A DNA stretch of 64,000 bases from Rhizophagus irregularis (taxonomy: Eukaryota > Glomeromycota > Glomeromycetes > Glomerales > Glomeraceae): positions 310,001 through 374,000 of the forward strand of contig NC_089439.1 in assembly GCF_026210795.1 (NCBI RefSeq), given 5' to 3'. The notes beneath the pieces were generated by a model. That model was not told the origin of the DNA. It worked only from the letters and a program-made list of their open reading frames with translations, and did no database searches. How positions within the stretch are numbered: the stretch's first letter is position 1; each line of letters starts with the position of its first letter. Below are positions 62,227 to 64,000 of this stretch, piece by piece. Made by a program: the position numbers and the translations under genes.

Positions 62227-63636
62227 TTATTTGTTATATTTTTGAACTGCTTCTCTAATAGTTTCAATATCTCCAATTGCAGTTACTCCGCAAGTTTCAA
62301 ATTGTGTATCATTCAATTTACTTAAATGCTTCACTCTAATTCTTTGTTTTTCAAATCCCTCTAAAAATTTGAAAAAATAATCCTCTGTTCCTTCTGTTTT
62401 ATCTATTTGTTGCAAAAATTCAGCCATTGAAGGTAAAGGTTGTTGAGATAAAGATGGTTGCTGATGAAATGGTTGTAATGACGGTTGTTGAGGTAATAAT
62501 TGTGATGGTGATTGTTGAAAAAATTGTGGCGTAACTAGTGCTTGCAAAAGATTAGAAAAAAAAGGATTAATGGAATTTTGTATATCATTAGAAAATTGAG
62601 GCATAGTAAATTGTGTTCTATTTTTTGGTGGACGAGTATATGCAAATGAAGGATGTGTTGGTGGTTCTTTAACTGTCACAAGTCCATTGAGCTAAAAAAT
62701 AAGTTTGTTAAAAATTAATAAAGTGTTTTTGTTTAATTATAACTTAAATTACTAACCATTTCTGTGGCCCATGTTGAAAACATCATATTACTTATTTCAA
62801 CATGAGGTTAACGATCCTTTAAGCAATGTCTATTATGTATAGAACATCAGGTCTCTTTTCGTAATTATGTAACATTTTTTGCTATTCTTTGATCGAGTAT
62901 GGAAATATCTGATATTTTTGGAATTTTATTATTGTTGTTAGTTTTTGGAACAAATTGTTTCTTCATTATCTGAATTAGATTCCTAATTAAAATACAATGT
63001 ATGATTAACTTTTTATAGAAATTAAAATATGATAAATAATAAATTCACCTTTTTTTTCCGTTTAACTGTCTTTTCTTTTTTTTTCATGGTAATAAGAATA
63101 AGTATAATCTTCTTTGTTGCAGCAAGTTTAATATATTCTGACTGAAAATTCCTAAAATCACACATATCTACCAATAAAGTACCAGCTCCTTGAGCTTTTT
63201 CTGATTTAAAAGAAACATTATAGTCATTAGCATTGATCTCTTCGTCTTTAAGAAGAGTCACGATATTATTCTGAATTGCAAGTAAAAATTCATCCAATTC
63301 AGAAACTGTAACTGAATAGTTTTTAGCTGGAAGAACAGTACCATCTGCTTGTTTAATAACAAGTTTGTAATTTACTTCTAGTTCTAATTCACCATCATCA
63401 TTTTCAGTTTCTGAATTATCATTATATCTTGATTCACGTTGAATTATTGTTGTAGAGACTTCAGAGGACGTAACTTCAAGATCAATTACTTTTGTGGTAT
63501 CTATCCTTCCTGTTTTTCCCGTTTCTTTTATTCCTGTATTTCTTGTTTCTCCCATTAAATTTGATTTATCAGAGAGTTTAGAACTTTTAGAAGACAAGCA
63601 TTGATAAGAATCAATTATTTTGAAAAATATTTTCAA
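62227..63636 (-). pseudogene. Broken gene of a repetitive fungal family with SAM-like C-terminus
   Basis: First part 63636 to about 63048: Ser/Thr-rich leader, acidic stretch ETENDDGELELEVNYKL, a folded block (VTVSELDEFLLAIQNNI, DYNVSFKSEKAQGAG) and a basic end KKKEKTVKRKKK before a GTGAAT donor. After an intron to about 62980 (acceptor TTAG) the next exon starts ESNSDNEE but soon hits TAA; the expected reading continues only after a shift (FVPKTNNN, LDQRIAKNVT) with more stops, down to MFSTWATEM and a GTTAGT donor at 62757. The last exon, 62696-62227, is intact: LNGLVTVKEPPTHP, a Gln/Pro-rich linker and a C-terminal helical block (AEFLQQIDKTEG, RVKHLSKLNDTQFETCGVTA) resembling a SAM domain. 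The middle exon is ruined, so the gene is dead. The function of the family is unknown to me; such copies often lie near transposons. Confidence 0.6.
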
Positions 63637-63749
63637 AAATTTTCATCTTTATTTATTCAAGTCAAACTTTATTGAAGTAATACATAGAATAATTCCTTTT
63701 AGTTTAACACACATAAAAAACTCAGAATTATAGACTACGAATATATATA

Positions 63750-64000
63750 CAGTCAGACCCCCATATAGTCACCTAATTGGTTCCCATAAAATCAGTGATT
63801 GTATAGGGGTGTGCTTATATACAGGTACTATATCTTAATTTTGGCCGAAATTAGTAAATTATAATTTATAAAATTATGTGATCACTACGGATATTTCCTT
63901 TTTTGGTGATAGCCGTTCCACAAAAATTTTTTTGCCGATTTTGTGTTGGAATGTCATGTAACATTAATTCCTAAAAAGGAAAGAAAAAATTATATGTTTT
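63750..64000. mobile_element. pogo/Tc1-like inverted-repeat element, inverted partner, cut by window edge
   Basis: Starts CAGTCAGACCCCCATATAGT after TA and runs to the edge as the near-exact reverse complement of 60570-60824 (shared blocks GGTTCCCATAAAAT, CAGGTACTATATCTTAATTT, GGATATTTCCTTTTTTGGTG). Confidence 0.8.

Overview
The window looks like nuclear DNA of a filamentous fungus, most likely an arbuscular mycorrhizal fungus (Glomeromycotina, Rhizophagus-like). The evidence is very low GC content, genes split by 60-100 nt GT-AG introns, and the families characteristic of that lineage: expanded tyrosine-kinase-like (TKL) kinases, Sel1-repeat fusions, F-box proteins, intron-bearing DDE transposases and many decayed LINEs. 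I see no tRNA, rRNA or CRISPR array. All gene models are my own splicing by eye. They are checked by reading frame, intron phase and agreement between paralogues inside the window, not by transcripts or database searches.

Layout. 1-2369 (-): a TKL kinase with a Sel1-repeat tail that runs off the left edge. 2.4-9.4 kb: gene-poor DNA with fold-back elements and an F-box pseudogene. 9405-12774 (-): a kinase whose N-terminus is a tandem array of zinc ribbon plus decayed kinase N-lobe units, one unit per exon. 14.4-17 kb: decayed ORFs in a retroelement-like unit. 17481-21402 (-): a longer paralogue of the array kinase. 21.3-26.05 kb: a 2.2-2.6 kb tandem segmental duplication of that gene's promoter and exon-1 start, with transposons present in only one copy. 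26105-29628 (-): a predicted pseudokinase fused to two ubiquitin-like segments and a MACPF-like region. 30-38.2 kb: fragments, small inverted-repeat elements and two divergent decayed LINE ends. 38948-42054 (-): a second kinase/MACPF-like fusion with a different broken catalytic motif. 44755-46540 (+): the same C-terminal module without a kinase. 47-48.5 kb: a LINE remnant and a fold-back element. 48770-52438 (+): a TRP-like ion channel with a large N-terminal domain. 53769-57785 (-): a third, dead array-kinase locus split by a hAT-like element with an 8-bp target duplication. 58-60.3 kb: gene-poor. 60.3-64 kb: a pogo/Tc1-like inverted-repeat element, a broken DDE transposase, a broken repetitive-family gene, and an inverted copy of the first element at the right edge.

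Two systems deserve attention. (1) The array kinases: exons bounded by phase-0 introns each encode one zinc ribbon plus a kinase N-lobe that has lost its glycine loop. They are repeated four times (gene at 9405) or five times (gene at 17481) ahead of one complete kinase. (2) The kinase/ubiquitin-like/MACPF-like family: both kinase-bearing members have lost a different catalytic aspartate, and a third member has no kinase. This suggests that the kinase part senses or scaffolds and the C-terminal module is the conserved effector. Both functional readings are inference.
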